Positions 1-10,141 are shown, counted from the first letter of the stretch. The stretch: 64,000 nt of DNA from Streptomyces sp. VRA16 Mangrove soil (GCF_017377775.1 NZ_JAFVLN010000002.1:744001-808000); one strand, 5' to 3'. Notes: a model not told the origin generated them from the sequence alone. Program-made: numbers and translations.

Positions 1-804
<804 letters not shown>

Positions 805-839
805 AGTCCTGGAGCAGGCTCCGGCTCCGCCCTGCCGGT

Positions 840-864
840 CCCCCGCGTGGTTTCCGCGCGGGGG
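840..864 (+). terminator. hairpin after the xylanase gene
   Basis: The arms CCCCCGCG (840-847) and CGCGGGGG (857-864) flank a 9-nt loop, 36 bases after the xylanase stop. There is no T-run, as is common for Streptomyces terminators. Function is inferred from position and stem strength. Confidence 0.5.
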
Positions 865-900
865 CCAGGTAGTGATGAACCGGCTCGTTTCCTTTCGTAT

Positions 901-912
901 CATCACGTGATG
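901..912. promoter_or_regulatory. 12-bp perfect palindrome at the start of the HTH/NB-ARC gene
   Basis: CATCACGTGATG reads the same on both strands and contains the GTG (907) and ATG (910) start candidates of the next gene. No Shine-Dalgarno sequence is seen upstream. It could be an autoregulatory operator of the HTH protein. That is inference from position only. Confidence 0.35.
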
Positions 913-3243
913 GGCCATGAGGATGGGGACGCGGCGCCGTTCGGGCGGATGCTGCGGGCGTTGCGGCAGGAACGGCGGCTGACGATCGAGGAGCTGGCCG
1001 AGGCGTCGGGCGTCTCGGGGCGGGCCATCGGGGACATGGAGCGCGGCCGGAGCCGACGCCCGCACCGCGGCACCGTCACCGCGCTCGCGCAGGGGCTGCG
1101 CCTCGGCCAGGCGGCGCACACGGAGCTGCTGAACGCGGCCCGTGCCGCCCGCGTCGGCGCGCAGAGCCCGCAGCCGGTCAAGGCCGTCCCGTTCGCGCTG
1201 CCCCGCGGCGTACGCGACTTCGTCGGCCGGGGCCGCGAGCTGACCACCCTGCGCACCCTCGCGCAGGAGGCCGCGCAGGAGCCGCGCGAAGGTACCTCGG
1301 CGCCGCCCGTGGCCGTGGTGTCCGGCCCGCCCGGCAGCGGCAAGACGACCCTGGCGGTGCGGCTGGCCGAGGAGCTGGGGCCGGTCTCCCCCGACGGGAC
1401 GTTCCTGGTGGACATGCGCGGTCTGGAGGCACAGCCGCTCACGACGGAGGAGACCGTGCTGCGGCTGCTCGCCGCGTGGGGCGTCGGCGACGGCGAGCTG
1501 AGCCAGCACGGCGCCGAGGAGCACCTGGCCCGCTACCACGCGGTCGCGGCCGGGCTGCGCGCGGTGCTGGTCCTGGACAACGCGGCCGACGAGGCGCAGA
1601 TCAGACCGCTGCTGCCGCGTGAGGGGCGGCTGCTCGTGGTGGTGACGAGCCGGCGCACGCTCGCCGGCCTCGAAGGGGTCCGGCGCGTCGAGCTGGGTGC
1701 GCTGTCGGACGCGGAGTCCGCCGCCCTGCTGCGCGCCGTGCTCGGTGCCGGGCGGGTGGACGCCGAGCCGGTGGCCGCGGACACCGTGACCGAGCTGTGC
1801 GGTCATCTCCCGCTGGCCCTGCGGGTGGCGGCCAACTGGGCGGCCACCCGCAGCAATTGGAGCCTGCGGCGGCTCGCGGACCGGCTCGCCGACGAGGAGC
1901 GCAGGCTGGACGCGCTGAGCGCGGGCGACCTGCGGGTCGGCGCCGCGTTCGGGCTTTCGTACTCACGTCTCGCCCCCGAGGCCGCCCGGATGTTCCGGCT
2001 CCTGTCGCTCGTACCGGGGCAGGACTTCTCGCTGGCCCCGGCCGCCGTGCTCGCGGGCGCCGCCCCGCACGACGCCGAGGACGTCCTGGAGGAACTCCTG
2101 GAAGCGGGGCTGCTGATGACCTCGCGCGAGGACCGCTACCGCTTCCACGACCTGCTGCGGCTGTACGCCGGTGCACGGCTGCGCGCCGAGGACGGGGCAC
2201 AGATCGCGTCGGCCGCACGGACCCGGCTGCGGCACTGGCTGCTCGACACGGCCGTTCTCGCGGGCCGCTGGCACGAGCCGGGCTACGGTGCGCCGCCGCC
2301 CGACCCGGGACGTCTCGTCCCGCTCGACGACAGCGAGCAGGCGATGCGCTGGATCAAGACCGAGCGGGACAACTGGATCGCGGCGTTCCGCGACGCCGCG
2401 GAGCAGGGCGAGCACCGCCGGGTCGCCGAACTCGCCGAGGCCATGCACTGGTTCTCGGACCACTGGGTGTCCTCCGGCGTCTGGGTCGAGGTCTACGAGC
2501 GTGCCGCCGCGGCCGCCGCGGCGCTGGACGACGCCGCCCTGGAGGCCACCCACCGCAACTACCTCGCCTGGGCGTACCAGGCGTGCGAGGGCCGCTACGA
2601 CGAGGCCGTCGCGTCGGCCACGTCCGCGCTGGCCCGTGCGGAGCAGGCCGGGGACATCGTCCAGCGGGCCTGGGCGTACAACTATCTCGGCTGGCTGAAG
2701 ACGGTGCGGGGCGACTTCGGCGACGCCGTCGAGCCCTACCGGCTGGCCATGGAGCTGTTCGACGCGGCGGACGACATCACCGGCTATCTGGCGGTGTCCG
2801 GCGGGATGACGCGGGTGCTGAACGTGGTCGGCCGGCCGAAGGAGGCCCTGGAGAACCACGAGCGGGTCATGGCGGTCATCACCGACCCGCGCAACAGCGA
2901 CCGGATCCCGCCCAGCGTACGGGACTTCAGCATCCTCGCGGCCGTGTACGCGGTGTCGTACGTGCATCTGCGCCAGGAGGACTGGCAGCGCGCGGCGGAC
3001 GCGCTGTTCGAGGTGCGGGAGCAGTTCGCGCCCCGCGGCTGGTATCTACAGGCGGGCAGGGTCCATCTGTATCTGGCCCGCTGCCTCGCGCATCTCGGCC
3101 GGACGTCCGAGGCCGCCGACGAGTACCGCGCCGTGCTCGCGTCGGAGGAGCGCCTCCCGCCCGACCTGCCCGCCGACGCCCGCGCGGGCCTCGACGCGCT
3201 GGCCGCGGGGCTGCCGGTCCCGGACGCCCGGATCACCTGGTGA
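910..3243 (+). CDS. HTH-type regulator with NB-ARC ATPase and TPR-like domains
   Basis: This is a large STAND-type regulator of about 777 aa. The N-terminal 60 residues form an XRE-like helix-turn-helix (EELAEASGVSGRAIGDMERG). Next comes an NB-ARC NTPase with Walker A GPPGSGKTT (codons at 1324-1350), Walker B-like VLVLDNAA and sensor-like VVVTSRR, then a winged helix and an alpha-helical TPR-like C-terminal half rich in Ala/Leu/Glu. Such proteins are thought to be ATP-dependent signal-integrating transcription factors. The frame is open from GTG 847, but the HTH starts just after ATG 910, and GTG 907 is also possible. No recognisable partner gene lies beside it, so its targets are unknown. 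Confidence 0.8.
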   Translation: MGHEDGDAAPFGRMLRALRQERRLTIEELAEASGVSGRAIGDMERGRSRRPHRGTVTALAQGLRLGQAAHTELLNAARAARVGAQSPQPVKAVPFALPRGVRDFVGRGRELTTLRTLAQEAAQEPREGTSAPPVAVVSGPPGSGKTTLAVRLAEELGPVSPDGTFLVDMRGLEAQPLTTEETVLRLLAAWGVGDGELSQHGAEEHLARYHAVAAGLRAVLVLDNAADEAQIRPLLPREGRLLVVVTSRRTLAGLEGVRRVELGALSDAESAALLRAVLGAGRVDAEPVAADTVTELCGHLPLALRVAANWAATRSNWSLRRLADRLADEERRLDALSAGDLRVGAAFGLSYSRLAPEAARMFRLLSLVPGQDFSLAPAAVLAGAAPHDAEDVLEELLEAGLLMTSREDRYRFHDLLRLYAGARLRAEDGAQIASAARTRLRHWLLDTAVLAGRWHEPGYGAPPPDPGRLVPLDDSEQAMRWIKTERDNWIAAFRDAAEQGEHRRVAELAEAMHWFSDHWVSSGVWVEVYERAAAAAAALDDAALEATHRNYLAWAYQACEGRYDEAVASATSALARAEQAGDIVQRAWAYNYLGWLKTVRGDFGDAVEPYRLAMELFDAADDITGYLAVSGGMTRVLNVVGRPKEALENHERVMAVITDPRNSDRIPPSVRDFSILAAVYAVSYVHLRQEDWQRAADALFEVREQFAPRGWYLQAGRVHLYLARCLAHLGRTSEAADEYRAVLASEERLPPDLPADARAGLDALAAGLPVPDARITW

Positions 3244-3259
3244 CGCGCCGGCGTGCGGG

Positions 3260-4300
3260 TCAGAACCCCGCCGCCGCCCGCCCCGAGTCACCGGCGTCCC
3301 CCGCGGCTCCCTCGGCCCCGGTGTCCCCCAGCGCCTGCCATTCCCGGGGCGTCACTCCGTAGGCCTCGCGGAACGCGCGGCTGAAGTGGCTCGCGCTGAC
3401 GAACCCCCAGCGCCGGCCGACGGCCGCCACCCCCAGGCCGAGGGCCGGGGAACGGAGCAGGTCGCGGCGGCACCGCTCCAGGCGGCGGCTGCGGATCCAG
3501 CCGCCGACCGTGGTCCCCTCCGACTGGAACAGCTTGTGGAGGTAGCGGACCGACATGTGGTGAGCGGCGGCGATGCCGGACGGGGAGAGACCCGGGTCCG
3601 GCAGATGGCGCAGGATGTGGTCCTTGACCCGGACCAGATGCGCCGCTGCGGTCTCCGGAGCCTGCGGGGTGAGACGGCCGCAGCGCTCGTCGATGAGCAG
3701 CGCCAGCAGGTCGACGGCCGTCGCGGCGATCTGCCGGCCCATGGGGGCGTCGAAGCGCGCGGCCTCGCGTGCCACGCCCGCGAAGTGGTTCGCCACGACG
3801 GCGGCGGTGCCCTCGCGGCCGGAGAACGTGGTCGCGGTCACCGCCTGCAGGTCCTGGTCCCTGACCCGGAGTTCCTCGCGGGGGAACTGGAAGGACGTGA
3901 ACCGGAACTCCTCCCGGACCTGCTTGCGCAGCAACCGGGAGGCGTCGGAGAGGGAGAACTCGCCCGGTCCGACCACGGACTCCCGCCCGTTCTGCTCCTT
4001 GACCGCGGTGCCCCGGTGCTGGAAGGAGAGGATGACGACCTCAAGACCGTCCCGCGCGATCAGGCGCTTGCTGCGCCGTGCCACCTGCGGACCGCCCTGG
4101 ACGTCGATCACCCGCATCGCGCCGAGCCGTTCGCCGGTGATCCGGCCCGGCCGCGCTTCCTCCCCCAGCAGTTCGACATCGAGCGGGACGAACGCGCGCG
4201 ACACCACGTCGCGCCAGCTCTCCGCCCGGTCCGCAGCCGACAGTGACATGGTGGAAAGGACGTCCGACACCTGGCCCCCTGTACATCGTGGCCGGCTCAC
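3260..4300 (-). CDS. AraC-family transcriptional regulator
   Basis: This protein of about 346 aa has an N-terminal AraC-binding-like domain (roughly residues 25-190), as in the NitR/ThcR-type group, and a C-terminal double HTH. The second helix pair has the classic GFVSASHFSRAFREAYGVTP pattern followed by REWQ. It converges with the upstream HTH/NB-ARC gene, leaving a 16-nt gap. The GTG at 4300 has GGGATCGGG just upstream. An alternative ATG at 4249 gives MSLSAADRAES, where similarity to the family begins. No inducer can be named. The family assignment is firm; the start is uncertain. Confidence 0.87.
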   Translation of the reverse strand: MSRPRCTGGQVSDVLSTMSLSAADRAESWRDVVSRAFVPLDVELLGEEARPGRITGERLGAMRVIDVQGGPQVARRSKRLIARDGLEVVILSFQHRGTAVKEQNGRESVVGPGEFSLSDASRLLRKQVREEFRFTSFQFPREELRVRDQDLQAVTATTFSGREGTAAVVANHFAGVAREAARFDAPMGRQIAATAVDLLALLIDERCGRLTPQAPETAAAHLVRVKDHILRHLPDPGLSPSGIAAAHHMSVRYLHKLFQSEGTTVGGWIRSRRLERCRRDLLRSPALGLGVAAVGRRWGFVSASHFSRAFREAYGVTPREWQALGDTGAEGAAGDAGDSGRAAAGF

Positions 4301-4371
4301 GGGCCCGATCCCGTCGCCGACAGAACGATGTCATCACCCAGGCCGCGGAAGGACCAGGCAGAACCGGAGGA

Positions 4372-4468
4372 AGAATTCGTTACGTCCTCTTTCCCGGCTC
4401 TTCCCCGGCTCGTCCCGGCTCGCCCCGGTCCTTGCCGGATTCTGGCCGGATCCTTGCCGGTGGGTCCG
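4372..4468. repeat. short direct repeats between the AraC and Dps genes
   Basis: On the + strand CCCGGCTC-type units recur three times (4397-4425), followed by two CCGG-rich TCCTTGCCGG units (4430-4460). The block lies between the 3' end of the Dps-like gene and the AraC gene, both on the minus strand. No gene is seen here and the role is unknown. Confidence 0.4.
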
Positions 4469-5044
4469 TCAGGCGCGTACCAGAGGGGTGTCGACGAGGT
4501 GCTCGGCCAGGAACCAGGTCTGCAGCTCGCCGGTCCTGATCACCTGGGAGACCAGCAGGTCGTTGGTGCCGTCGTCCCCCGCGTCGGCCGCGCGGGCCGC
4601 CGCCTCGTGCGCGTCGACCAGGATGGACTCATGGGCCTCCAGGAGGCGCGAGAGCATCGCCGGGACCTCCTCCACGCCGTCCGGGGGCCGCGGGATCGAG
4701 GTGAGTTCTGCGACGTGCCGGGGGTCACCGACCGCGACGCCGCCCAGGGTCTGGACCCGCTCGGCGAGGGTGTCGACGAGGTCGAGCTGTTCCCCCGCGT
4801 GCTTGTCCAGCACGAGATGGAGCTGGTAGAAGGTCGCCCCGCGCATCAGCCAGTGGTGCTTCTTGTAGAGGCCGTAGAGGATCTGTGTGTCGGCCAGAAC
4901 CTTGTTGAGGCGCTGGCAGGAGTACATGCGGGCGTCGTAGGAGAGGCCGAGCGGGAACTGCTTGACGGTCCCGAACTCCTGGATGATCTCGCCCTTCTGG
5001 TGCAGCCGGGGCTGGCTGCTCGGCCGTGCCGTTTCGTTGGTCAT
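4469..5044 (-). CDS. Dps-like ferritin, DNA-starvation/stationary-phase protection protein
   Basis: The 191-aa protein has the Dps four-helix-bundle pattern. HHWLMRG with the following LHLVLDKHAGEQLDLVDTLA matches the inter-subunit ferroxidase site (H, H, D, E), and later helices read EVPAMLSRLLEAHESILVDA. Dps dodecamers oxidise and store iron using peroxide and protect DNA. The start is ATG 5044, behind a near-perfect AGGAGG seven bases upstream; the longer open frame upstream is not coding. The next gene on the same strand is an alpha/beta hydrolase whose stop lies 104 bp upstream of this start. Assignment is solid; DNA binding by the short polar N-terminus is not shown. Confidence 0.9.
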   Translation of the reverse strand: MTNETARPSSQPRLHQKGEIIQEFGTVKQFPLGLSYDARMYSCQRLNKVLADTQILYGLYKKHHWLMRGATFYQLHLVLDKHAGEQLDLVDTLAERVQTLGGVAVGDPRHVAELTSIPRPPDGVEEVPAMLSRLLEAHESILVDAHEAAARAADAGDDGTNDLLVSQVIRTGELQTWFLAEHLVDTPLVRA

Positions 5045-5148
5045 GGTCCGCCTCCTGCGGTCGTTGGGGTGTGCCTGGTGGTACGGGTACGAGCGGGCCG
5101 GGCCGGGGGTGCGGGGCGCACTCCCGGCCCGGGACCGGGGCCGAGAGG

Positions 5149-5874
5149 TCAGGCCGTCGCGCGGACAGCCTCGCGGATCAGGTGGGCGACCTCGGCGGGC
5201 CGGGAGACGGCGACGGCGTGCGAGGCCCCGTCGAGCTCGACGACGTTCGCCTTGGCGCGCTCGGCGCCGAACCGCTCGACCTCGGGGTTGATGGCCTCGT
5301 CCGCGCCGGCCACGAGGGCCCAGGACGGCTTGGTCCGCCACGCGGCGGCGGTGGCCTTCTCCTCGAACACGGAGGCGGCGAGCGGGCGTTGGGCCACGGC
5401 CAGGACCTCGGTGACCTCGGCCGGCACGTCGGCGGCGAAGATCGCGGGGAAGGCGTCGGCGGCGATCGTGACCTCGACAGCGGGGTCGCCGCCCTCGACG
5501 GGGTAGGTCCACTCCTTCAGGTTGCTCACCAGCGGGGACAGCGGGTACCGGCCCTGGAGCTCACCGAGGCTCTCGCCCTCGTCGGGCACGTACGCGGCCA
5601 CGTAGACGAGGCCGACGACGTTCTCGGTGGCGCCGGCCACGGTGATGAGCGCGCCGCCGTAGGAGTGTCCGACGAGGACGACGGGGCCGTCGATCTGTGC
5701 GGCGACCGACGCCACGTAGGCGGCATCGGAAGCGAGTCCGCGCAGCGGGTTGGGCGGGGCGATCACGGGAATGTCGTGGCGCTGGAGCTCGGCGATGACA
5801 CCGGACCAGCTCGTCGCGTCGGCGAAGGCGCCGTGGACGAGGACGACGGTGGGGGTGGCTGTGGAGCCGGACAT
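5149..5874 (-). CDS. alpha/beta hydrolase (esterase-like, EstC/salicylate-esterase type)
   Basis: This is a 241-aa single-domain alpha/beta hydrolase. The oxyanion region is VLVHGAFAD, the nucleophile elbow GHSYGG carries the catalytic Ser, and SHAVAVS near the C-terminus supplies the catalytic His. There is no signal peptide, so it is probably cytosolic. AAGGAG lies 11 bases upstream of the ATG. The roughly 0.9 kb upstream of its start, where its promoter should be, is the repeat-rich region 5881-6741. The substrate cannot be deduced. Related Streptomyces proteins are annotated only as alpha/beta hydrolases. Confidence 0.85.
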   Translation of the reverse strand: MSGSTATPTVVLVHGAFADATSWSGVIAELQRHDIPVIAPPNPLRGLASDAAYVASVAAQIDGPVVLVGHSYGGALITVAGATENVVGLVYVAAYVPDEGESLGELQGRYPLSPLVSNLKEWTYPVEGGDPAVEVTIAADAFPAIFAADVPAEVTEVLAVAQRPLAASVFEEKATAAAWRTKPSWALVAGADEAINPEVERFGAERAKANVVELDGASHAVAVSRPAEVAHLIREAVRATA

Positions 5875-5880
5875 TGAGGA

Positions 5881-6741
5881 TCACTCCTTGATAGGGGGCA
5901 CCGCATTCGGAGCAAGCGGACCGGCGACGCGGTCCGCGGCACCGGAAGGTCCGCGGTGTGGTGGGACAGGACGGAAGCCGACAGCCCGGCACACCCGGGC
6001 GACGGCGGCCGGGCGACGTGGGCCGACGGTGTTGATCGGACGGTGTGGCCGGTCGGTTTTGGCCGGACGGTTCGGCCGGACGGCTAGCCCGGGCGGTGAG
6101 GTCCGCCAGCACGGCCGGACAACAAGACCGGACGGCGAGCCCGGTCGATGTGGCCGGTCCGTTCGGCCGAACGGTTCGGCGGGACGGCTAGCCCGGACCG
6201 TGAGGTCCGCCAGCACGCCCGGACAACAAGACCGGACGGCGAGCCCGGCCGATGTGGCCGGTCCGTTTCGGCCGGACGACTGGCCCGGACCGTGAGGTCC
6301 GCCAGCACGCCCGGACAACAAGACCGGACGGCGAGCCCGGCCGATGTTGCCGGCCCATGTGGCCGCATGGCGAGCCCGGCCGATGTGGCCGGTCCGTTCG
6401 GCCGAACGGTTCGGCCGGACGGCTAGCCCGGACCGTGAGGTCCGCCAGCACGCCCGGACAACAAGACCGGACAGCGCGCCCGGTTCATGTGCCCGGCCGA
6501 TGTGGCCGACCGATGCGGCCGGTCGGCGACCCCGGACAACAAAACCGGACGCTGAGACCGGACGGTGAGACCGTACGGCGAGCCCGGGCCGTGAGGTCCG
6601 CCAGCGTGGTCGGACGCCGTGTGGGGGCGTCACGACCCGGCGATCCGGTCGGACGTCGCGCGGGCCGTGAGGTCCGCCAGCGTGGTCGGACGCCGTGCGG
6701 GGGGGCGTCACGACCCGGCGATCCGGTCGGACGTCGCGCGG
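5881..6741. repeat. irregular repeat region of non-coding GC-rich DNA
   Basis: About 860 bp without a credible gene. The 15-mer GTGAGGTCCGCCAGC occurs six times, at 6096, 6200, 6292, 6435, 6591 and 6667. Between copies lie variants of ACAAGACCGGACGGCGAG, GCCGATGTGGCCGGTCCG and the inverted repeat CGGCCGAAC-G-GTTCGGCCG. The last two copies begin a near-perfect 76-bp tandem duplication (6591-6666 and 6667-6741). Spacing is uneven (104, 92, 143, 156, 76). Long open frames on both strands give monotonous Arg/Pro/Ser/Gly translations and are judged spurious. The block separates two minus-strand hydrolase genes and may carry the promoter of the 5874 gene. Confidence 0.85.
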
Positions 6742-6818
6742 GCGTCACGACGGGGCCCTGCCTGCAGCGGCAGGCCCGACGGCCCGCCCGGTGCGGGGTC
6801 GCGCACCGGGCAGCACGG

Positions 6819-7790
6819 TCAGGCCTGGTGCAGCGCCGTGCGCAGGGTGTTCGTGGCGAGCGTGATGGCGGCCTCGGCGGCGTGCGTCTCGCGCAGGGCG
6901 TTGAGCATCACGAAGTCGTGGATGACACCCTGGAAGCGGACGGCGGTGACGGGGACGCCGGCCTGGCGGAGCTTGTTGGCGTACGCCTCGCCCTCGTCGC
7001 GCAGCACATCGGCCTCGCCGGTGATCACCAATGCCGGAGGCAGGTCGGCGAGTTGCTCGACGGTGGCGCGCAGCGGCGACGCGGTGATCTGCGCGCGCTC
7101 GGCCTCGTCCGTCGTGTACTGGTCCCAGAACCACTGCATCCCGTCGCGGCGCAGGAAGTAGCCGGTGGCGAACTGCTGGTAGGAGCCTGTGTCGAACGCC
7201 GCGTCCGTCACCGGGTAGAACAGGACCTGCTGGAGCAGCGGGACGCCGCCGCGCTCCTTGGCCATGAGGGTGAGCGCGGCGGTCATGTTGCCGCCGACCG
7301 AGTCACCGGCGACGGCGATGCGCGTGGCGTCCAGGCCCTTGCCCGCGCCCTGCTCGACGACCCACCGGGCGACGGTGAAGTTCTGCTCGATGGCGACCGG
7401 GTAGCGGGCCTCGGGCGAGAGGTCGTACTCGGGGAAGACGACGGCGGCACCGGCACCGACGGCGAGTTCCCGCACGAGCCGGTCGTGCGTGTGGGCGTTG
7501 CCGAACACCCAGCCCGCGCCGTGGATGTAGATGATCACCGGGAGGGGGCCCGTGGCGCCGGCCGGCCTGACGATCCGGGTGCGTACGCTGCCGGTCGGGC
7601 CGCCGGGGACGGTGATCCACTCCTCGTCGACGGCGGGCTTGGCGATCTCGCCGGACTGCACCTCGTCGACGGTCTTGCGCCCTTCGGCCGGGGGCAGTTC
7701 GAACAGGTACGGGGGGTTGGCGGTGGCCTCGGCGAAGGCGGCCGCGGCGGCTTCGAGAACCGGCTGGACCGGTTCCACAGCGTCGGACAT
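6819..7790 (-). CDS. alpha/beta hydrolase fold-3 (hormone-sensitive-lipase family) esterase
   Basis: The 323-aa protein has HSL-family marks: the oxyanion-hole motif IYIHGAGW (HGGGW in most members), the nucleophile motif GDSVGGN, an acidic residue in ITGEADVLRDEG and a C-terminal His in GVIHDFV. These enzymes hydrolyse short- to medium-chain acyl esters. The start is ATG 7790 (MSDAVEP) with GGAG six bases upstream; an in-frame TTG at 7796 is less likely. No signal peptide is present. It is divergent from the amidohydrolase operon at 8089 and shares a roughly 300-bp control region with it. Confidence 0.88.
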   Translation of the reverse strand: MSDAVEPVQPVLEAAAAAFAEATANPPYLFELPPAEGRKTVDEVQSGEIAKPAVDEEWITVPGGPTGSVRTRIVRPAGATGPLPVIIYIHGAGWVFGNAHTHDRLVRELAVGAGAAVVFPEYDLSPEARYPVAIEQNFTVARWVVEQGAGKGLDATRIAVAGDSVGGNMTAALTLMAKERGGVPLLQQVLFYPVTDAAFDTGSYQQFATGYFLRRDGMQWFWDQYTTDEAERAQITASPLRATVEQLADLPPALVITGEADVLRDEGEAYANKLRQAGVPVTAVRFQGVIHDFVMLNALRETHAAEAAITLATNTLRTALHQA

Positions 7791-8088
7791 GTGCAACTCC
7801 AGTGATGTACGGGGAGCACCGGCCGTTCCGGTGTTCCGGCCCGGACACCGCTGCGGGCGGTTCCCGAACCATTCGCCGCAACGCTAATTCGGCCGTGTGC
7901 GGGGGAATTGCTCCGGCGTGCACCACTGCTGTCCTCACCGCGCACAGCCGTGTCGTGCACGGTGAGGCAAAAGCCGGTGCTCCGACGGAACAGCGGGCGG
8001 GTTCCCACCGCGCTTATGGTGAGGGCGAATTCGAACGAGTACCGCTGCCGCAGGCCGAACTCGTCGTCCCACAAGGGAGTTTCCTCAG
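7791..8088. other. divergent intergenic control region
   Basis: This 298-bp gap lies between the HSL-type esterase (minus) and the amidohydrolase operon (plus). An imperfect inverted repeat, CGGTGTTCCGG/CGGACACCG (7829-7851), lies near the esterase end. No ORF with coding character is seen. Promoters for both directions are expected here, but I could not assign -35/-10 boxes with confidence. Confidence 0.45.
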
Positions 8089-10044
8089 ATGTCAGCAATG
8101 CCCGTCGGCGGGCTGGTTCCGCATGCCCCAGGCAAGGCCCGGAACGCAGAGAACGCAGAGAGCACAGAGAACGCGGATACCGCAGCGATCGCCGAGAACC
8201 GCGCGGACCTCGTCGTCCGCAACGCGCTGATCCACACCGGGGATCCGGCCCGCCCGCAGGCCCGGGCGCTCGCCGTCCGCGACGGTGTCCTCACGGTCGT
8301 CGGTGACGACAAGGACGTGGCCGGGCACATCGGCCCGGCGACGCGCGTGGTCGACGCCCTCGGACGCCGTGTCGTCCCGGGCCTCAACGACGCCCATGTG
8401 CATGTGATCCGCGGCGGCCTCAACTACGTGCTGGAGCTGCGCTGGGACGGAGTGCGCAGCCTGCGTGAGGGGCTCGCGATGCTGCGTGAGCAGGCCGCTC
8501 GTACACCGAAGGGCCAGTGGGTGCGGGTGGTCGGGGGCTGGTCGGCCGAGCAGTTCGCCGAGCGCAGGCTGCCGACCGTCGCCGAGCTGAACGCCGCCGC
8601 TCCCGACACCCCGGTCTTCGTCCTGCACCTGTACCAGTCGGCGATCCTGAACCGGGCCGCGCTGAAGGCCGCCGGGATCACCAGGGACACGCCCGAACCG
8701 CGGGGCGGCCAGATCGTCCGGGGCCGCGGCGGTGAGCCGACCGGCATGCTGCTGGCCGCGCCGAGCGCGCTCGTTCTCTATTCGACGCTGGCCAAGGCGC
8801 CGGTTCTGGAGAGCGCGGCGGACCGCGCGACCTCCACCCGGCATTTCCTGCGCGAGCTGAACCGATTCGGACTGACGTCGGCGATCGACGCCGCCGGCGG
8901 TTTCCAGAACTTTCCCGAGAATTACGCCACCGTCATCGAACTGGCCAAGTCCGGGCAGTTGTCGATACGTATCGCCTATCACCTCTTTCCGCAGACAGCG
9001 GGCCAGGAGATCGACGATCTGCGGCGCTGGATCGAAACGGCCGATCCGGCGGACGGTGACGCCTGGCTGCGGTTGAACGGCGCGGGTGAGAACCTCACCT
9101 GGTCCGCGGCCGATTTCGAGAACTTCGCGCAGCCCCGCCCGGAACTCGACCCGGCCTACGAGACGCAGTTCGAGACGGCGGTACGTCTGCTCATGGAGCA
9201 CGGCTGGGGTTTCCGGCTGCACGCCACGTACGACGAGACGATCCGCCGTGACCTCGCGGTGTTCGAGAAGGTGGCGGCGGACGGCCTCTTCCCGGCGGGC
9301 AACCGGTGGCTGTTCGACCACGCCGAGACGGTCTCCACGGAGAGCCTGGACCGGGTCGCCGCGCTCGGCGGCGCGATGTCGGTGCAGAACCGGCTGTCCT
9401 TCCAGGGCGAGGCGTTCGTCCGCCGGTACGGCCCGGACGCGGCCGCGCAGGCCCCGCCGATCGGGGCCATGCTGGAGCGCGGTCTGACCGTGGCCGCCGG
9501 CACCGACGCGACGCGCGTCTCCTCCTACAACCCCTGGGTCGCCCTGCACTGGCTGGTCAGCGGCCGCTCGGTGAGCGGTCTGACGCTGCGCTCCGCGGAG
9601 AACCGGGTGGACCGGGCCACGGCGCTGGCGCTGTTCACCCGCGCCGGTGCCGCGCTGACCGGCGAGGACGAGGTCAAGGGCGTGCTGCGGCCGGGCTGTT
9701 ACGCGGATCTCGCGGTGCTGTCCCACGACTACTTCACCGTGCCCGAGCCGGACATCGCCCACATCGAGTCGCTGCTGACGGTGACGGGCGGCCGGATCGT
9801 CTACGCGGCCGGGGAGTACACGGGCCTCGACGAGGAGCTGCCGCCGGTCAGCCCCGCCTGGAGCCCGGTCGCGCACTTCGGCGGCTACCAGGCGTCCCGT
9901 CCGTCGGCCCCGGCCGGCGTCCGGCAGGCGGAGTCGCTGGGCGAGGCCGTCGCCGAGTCGGAGCAGCACCGCCGGTGGCGCGAGGCGCGCGGTCTGCTCC
10001 CCGAAACCGCGGCCACGCCCTTCGATCCCTGCTTCGACCTCTGA
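8089..10044 (+). CDS. YtcJ-like metal-dependent amidohydrolase
   Basis: This 651-aa protein is of the amidohydrolase-3/YtcJ type. After a polar Asn/Ala/Glu-rich leader (residues 15-35), LVVRNALIHTGDPARPQARA starts the small beta-sandwich. NDAHVHV is the metal-binding HxH motif, and DHAETV and AAGTDATRVSSYNPWVALHW carry the later His/Asp ligands. The family hydrolyses imides, amidines or cyclic amides; the substrate here is unknown. GGGAG lies 11 bases upstream of ATG 8089. It heads a four-gene operon with a YcaC-like hydrolase, DoxX and a DUF1275 protein. No signal peptide, so cytosolic. Confidence 0.88.
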   Translation: MSAMPVGGLVPHAPGKARNAENAESTENADTAAIAENRADLVVRNALIHTGDPARPQARALAVRDGVLTVVGDDKDVAGHIGPATRVVDALGRRVVPGLNDAHVHVIRGGLNYVLELRWDGVRSLREGLAMLREQAARTPKGQWVRVVGGWSAEQFAERRLPTVAELNAAAPDTPVFVLHLYQSAILNRAALKAAGITRDTPEPRGGQIVRGRGGEPTGMLLAAPSALVLYSTLAKAPVLESAADRATSTRHFLRELNRFGLTSAIDAAGGFQNFPENYATVIELAKSGQLSIRIAYHLFPQTAGQEIDDLRRWIETADPADGDAWLRLNGAGENLTWSAADFENFAQPRPELDPAYETQFETAVRLLMEHGWGFRLHATYDETIRRDLAVFEKVAADGLFPAGNRWLFDHAETVSTESLDRVAALGGAMSVQNRLSFQGEAFVRRYGPDAAAQAPPIGAMLERGLTVAAGTDATRVSSYNPWVALHWLVSGRSVSGLTLRSAENRVDRATALALFTRAGAALTGEDEVKGVLRPGCYADLAVLSHDYFTVPEPDIAHIESLLTVTGGRIVYAAGEYTGLDEELPPVSPAWSPVAHFGGYQASRPSAPAGVRQAESLGEAVAESEQHRRWREARGLLPETAATPFDPCFDL

Positions 10045-10141
10045 ACTCCCGGAAGGGGATGGGCCTTTGCGCCGTCCCCCTCCGGGCCCCCACGCACCAC
10101 CCCGATCGAGAAACCACCGAGAACGAGAAAGGTTCATCCTC

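Noticed and set aside
847..909. upstream start for the HTH/NB-ARC gene
   Set aside because: The 20 extra codons from GTG 847 overlap the terminator hairpin and add no domain; the start near 910 is preferred.
6096..6681. possible CRISPR array
   Set aside because: Repeat spacing varies from 76 to 156 bases, the spacers are themselves repetitive, and no cas genes are present.
5881..6711. 276-codon minus-strand frame with collagen-like Arg/Pro/Gly repeats
   Set aside because: The translation follows the DNA repeats, frames are open on both strands, and no start with a ribosome binding site is seen.
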